From contig JAEDOC010000107.1 in the NCBI GenBank assembly GCA_016302185.1, positions 1 to 7,102 of the forward strand: 7,102 bases of DNA, given 5' to 3'. Position 1 is the stretch's first letter, and each line of letters opens with the position of its first letter. The notes beneath the pieces are model-generated. The model did not search any database. It was not told where the DNA came from and worked only from the letters and a program-made list of their open reading frames with translations. The position numbers and the translations under genes were made by a program. Origin of the DNA: Clostridium sp. (lineage in GTDB: Bacteria; Bacillota; Clostridia; Lachnospirales; Lachnospiraceae). This document shows positions 5,794 to 7,102 of this stretch, piece after piece.

Positions 5794-6735
5794 ATGTATG
5801 TAAAGAATCCGGAGTATTTTCTTACGGTGGCCAGAGAGCGGAGCATCTCCAAGGCGGCGGAGAAGCTGTATCTGTCACAGCCCTATCTCAGCCAGTGTAT
5901 CGCCCGTCTGGAACGGGAGCTGGGGCTGCGCCTGTTTGACCGGAGTCATTCGCCTCTGACATTGACAGAGGCGGGAGAGCTTTATCTGAGCTATCTGGAA
6001 AAGATGGGAAGCTTAAGCGGCAGCTTCGAATCGCAGCTGCAGGTGTTAAAGGATGGCGGAGTGAAGACGCTGAATGTGGGGATGACACTGTGGCGGGGTT
6101 CGGTGCTTCTGCCGGATATTCTGCCCTCCTATACGAAGGTGCATCCGGATGTGCGGGTAGTGGTTCACGAGTATTATTCCAGTCAGCTGACGGAGCTACT
6201 GCTGGAGGGAAAGATTGATTTTGCCCTGATGAATTCCCCCAACAATATGGATGAACTGGTGTATGACATGATCTTTCACGAAAGAATGCTGCTGGTGGTG
6301 AATCGGGAGAATCCGCTGATTCAGGGAATGGAGACCTCGGTGGAGCACCCGGCTCCTATTGATTTGCAGCGGATGAAGGGAGAACGTTTTATTCTGCTTC
6401 CCAGAGAGCATGTGATGGGGCAGGCCATGGAAAATCTGTTTGTCAAGCAGAATATGAGCGCGGCGGAAAAATTGTTTATTACCAGCAGTACGACTGCGGT
6501 GAACCTGGTCAGCGCCGGTTTTGGTGTGACCTTCCTCCCGGAAGGCGGAATCCGTCAGGTATCTCATCTGGAACGGCTGGCGTTCTTTACCGTGGATGAT
6601 CCGCCCTTCAGTGTACCGCTGCTGTTCCTGTATAAGAAAAATGCGGTGGTCAGTCCGCAGGCCAGAGATTTTATTCGTATGACCAGAGAGTACTATGCGC
6701 AGCTGGAACGGCAGGCAGGGAAGGCGGATGCGTAA
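5794..6735 (+). CDS. LysR-family transcriptional regulator (313 aa)
   Basis: A cytosolic DNA-binding regulator with the usual LysR layout. The N-terminal winged helix-turn-helix covers residues about 4-62: YFLTVARERSISKAAEKLYL, then recognition helix SQPYLSQCIARLERELG, then the wing LFDRSHSPLTLTEAG. A linker helix runs to about 88. The effector-binding domain starts near 93 (LNVGMTLWRGSVLLPDILP) and extends to about 300, with typical subdomain marks LLEGKIDFALMNSP (136-149), FHERMLLVVNRENPL (161-175) and TSSTTAVNLVSAGFGVTFLPE (230-250). Length is normal for the family. A GGAGAGAGGG ribosome binding site precedes the ATG. Its likely inducer cannot be read from sequence. Unlike many LysR genes it is not divergent from a target: the antiporter gene is upstream on the same strand, behind a hairpin, and the DUF1858 gene is downstream. 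Dyads in its own leader suggest self-control. The reading frame continues in an odd way past the stop (see the repeat at 6744-6795). Confidence 0.93.
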   Translation: MYVKNPEYFLTVARERSISKAAEKLYLSQPYLSQCIARLERELGLRLFDRSHSPLTLTEAGELYLSYLEKMGSLSGSFESQLQVLKDGGVKTLNVGMTLWRGSVLLPDILPSYTKVHPDVRVVVHEYYSSQLTELLLEGKIDFALMNSPNNMDELVYDMIFHERMLLVVNRENPLIQGMETSVEHPAPIDLQRMKGERFILLPREHVMGQAMENLFVKQNMSAAEKLFITSSTTAVNLVSAGFGVTFLPEGGIRQVSHLERLAFFTVDDPPFSVPLLFLYKKNAVVSPQARDFIRMTREYYAQLERQAGKADA

Positions 6736-6743
6736 AAAGGCAT

Positions 6744-6795
6744 CAAAAAACAGGAAATCGTGAAAAAGCACAAAAAACGGGAAATCGTGAAAAAG
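6744..6795 (+). repeat. Two-copy tandem repeat, 27-base period, after lysR
   Basis: Units 6744-6768 and 6771-6795 are identical at 24 of 25 positions (A6752 versus G6779) and are offset by 27 bases. The period is nine codons. Read in the lysR frame beyond its TAA, the repeat gives two Lys-rich units, KKQEIVKKH and KKREIVKKG, before a TAG at 6799-6801. With only two copies and no spacer of CRISPR size, it is a slippage-type or recombination duplication. Confidence 0.85.
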
Positions 6796-6809
6796 GGATA
6801 GTAAAACTT

Positions 6810-6879
6810 CAGAAAGCGTGTTAAGATAAAGGAGAATACACTTTCTGCCGGAAGTCTTTTCGGAAGAGAAAAGTACCGG
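6810..6879 (+). promoter_or_regulatory. Possible structured leader of the DUF1858 gene
   Basis: Two inverted repeats abut. CAGAAAG (6810-6816) pairs with CTTTCTG (6841-6847). Then CCGG (6848-6851) plus CTTTTC (6856-6861) pair with GAAAAG (6868-6873) plus CCGG (6876-6879). The last arm overlaps the start of the GGAGGA ribosome binding site (6878-6883), so folding could limit translation. No riboswitch class is recognised, and no convincing promoter was found in the gap. Confidence 0.35.
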
Positions 6880-6916
6880 AGGAATAAAATGAATGGATAG
6901 AAAGGAAAGACGAATC

Positions 6917-7102
6917 ATGGAGATTACAAAGAAAACAACAATGGGCGAGATGCTGGAATATGATATGGGTATCGCATACATTCTGATGCAGTGCGGCATG
7001 CATTGTGTCGGCTGTCCGTCTTCCATCGGCGAGTCTTTAGAGGAGGCCTGCATGGTACATGGCTTAAACGCAGATGATGTGATGGCAAAGGTTCAGGAGT
7101 AT
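6917..7102 (+). CDS. DUF1858 / hybrid-cluster-protein-associated redox disulfide domain protein, 3'-truncated
   Basis: A small cytosolic protein of the DUF1858 type (TIGR03980-like, named for its association with the hybrid cluster protein), thought to be a thiol or disulfide redox partner. All 62 codons in the window are open. The family core is clear: ITKKTTMGEMLEYDMGIA, then MQCGMHCVGCPSS with a CxxC pair at Cys30 and Cys33, then GESLEEACMVHGLNADDVM. Such proteins are only about 65-75 residues long, so probably only a few residues are missing beyond the edge. The start at 6917 matches the M-x-[IV]-T-K opening I recall for relatives and has AAAGGAAAG upstream. An in-frame ATG at 6893 would add eight basic residues (MDRKERRI) and sits 9 bases behind a better GGAGGA site (6878-6883), so the true start is undecided. 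The redox role is inferred from the family. Confidence 0.88.
   Translation, partial: MEITKKTTMGEMLEYDMGIAYILMQCGMHCVGCPSSIGESLEEACMVHGLNADDVMAKVQEY

Noticed and set aside
6744..6795. Possible CRISPR remnant
   Set aside because: There are only two repeat units separated by 2 bases, with no spacer-sized unique sequence and no cas genes nearby.
6196..7053. Long open frame on the minus strand (285 codons) across lysR and the DUF1858 gene
   Set aside because: It is antisense to two clear genes with family motifs, its translation has low-complexity Phe/Ser/Leu runs and no recognisable domain, and it spans the tandem repeat and the intergenic gap. It is a shadow frame.

Overview
The window looks like a piece of chromosome from an anaerobic, low-to-mid-GC Firmicute, most likely a gut clostridium of the Lachnospiraceae type. 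The reasons are strong GGAGG-type ribosome binding sites, a SpoVB-class flippase, a DUF4349 lipoprotein, a DUF1858 (hybrid-cluster-protein-associated) redox protein, and a MetA-type homoserine acyltransferase with the acetyl-specificity residue. This placement rests on gene content and is not a species call. I see no phage, IS, CRISPR, tRNA or rRNA, and the window reads mostly as ordinary core or housekeeping chromosome.

Layout. (1) Positions 1-1347, plus strand: the 3' two thirds of metA, then two small membrane-protein genes packed tightly behind it (gaps of 24 and 4 bases), apparently one transcript. A 17-bp-stem hairpin at 1359-1396 has T-runs in both directions and should end this transcript and the converging one. 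(2) Positions 4082-1404, minus strand: a SpoVB/MurJ-like flippase gene (4082-2550), then a DUF4349 lipoprotein gene (2420-1404) with its own promoter. (3) Positions 4083-4207: a compact divergent promoter region serving the flippase to the left and an NhaC-family antiporter (4208-5515) to the right. (4) A very long perfect hairpin (5519-5571) directly follows the antiporter gene. (5) An AT-rich, dyad-rich regulatory stretch (5572-5793) precedes a LysR-family regulator (5794-6735). (6) After lysR comes a 27-base-period tandem repeat, then a possibly folded leader, then the start of a DUF1858 CxxC protein gene that runs off the right edge.

How the genes work together: metA supplies O-acetylhomoserine for methionine synthesis. 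The two small membrane proteins share its transcript but have no known role that I can name. The flippase and the DUF4349 lipoprotein act at the cell envelope. The antiporter probably handles Na+/H+ or a Na+-coupled organic acid. The LysR regulator is not divergent from any target, and the dyads in its own upstream region suggest autoregulation. I do not see a clearly new biological system. The most worthwhile loose ends are the paired unknown membrane proteins, the dyad cluster upstream of lysR, the long palindrome after the antiporter gene, and the in-frame lysine-rich repeat just past the lysR stop codon.
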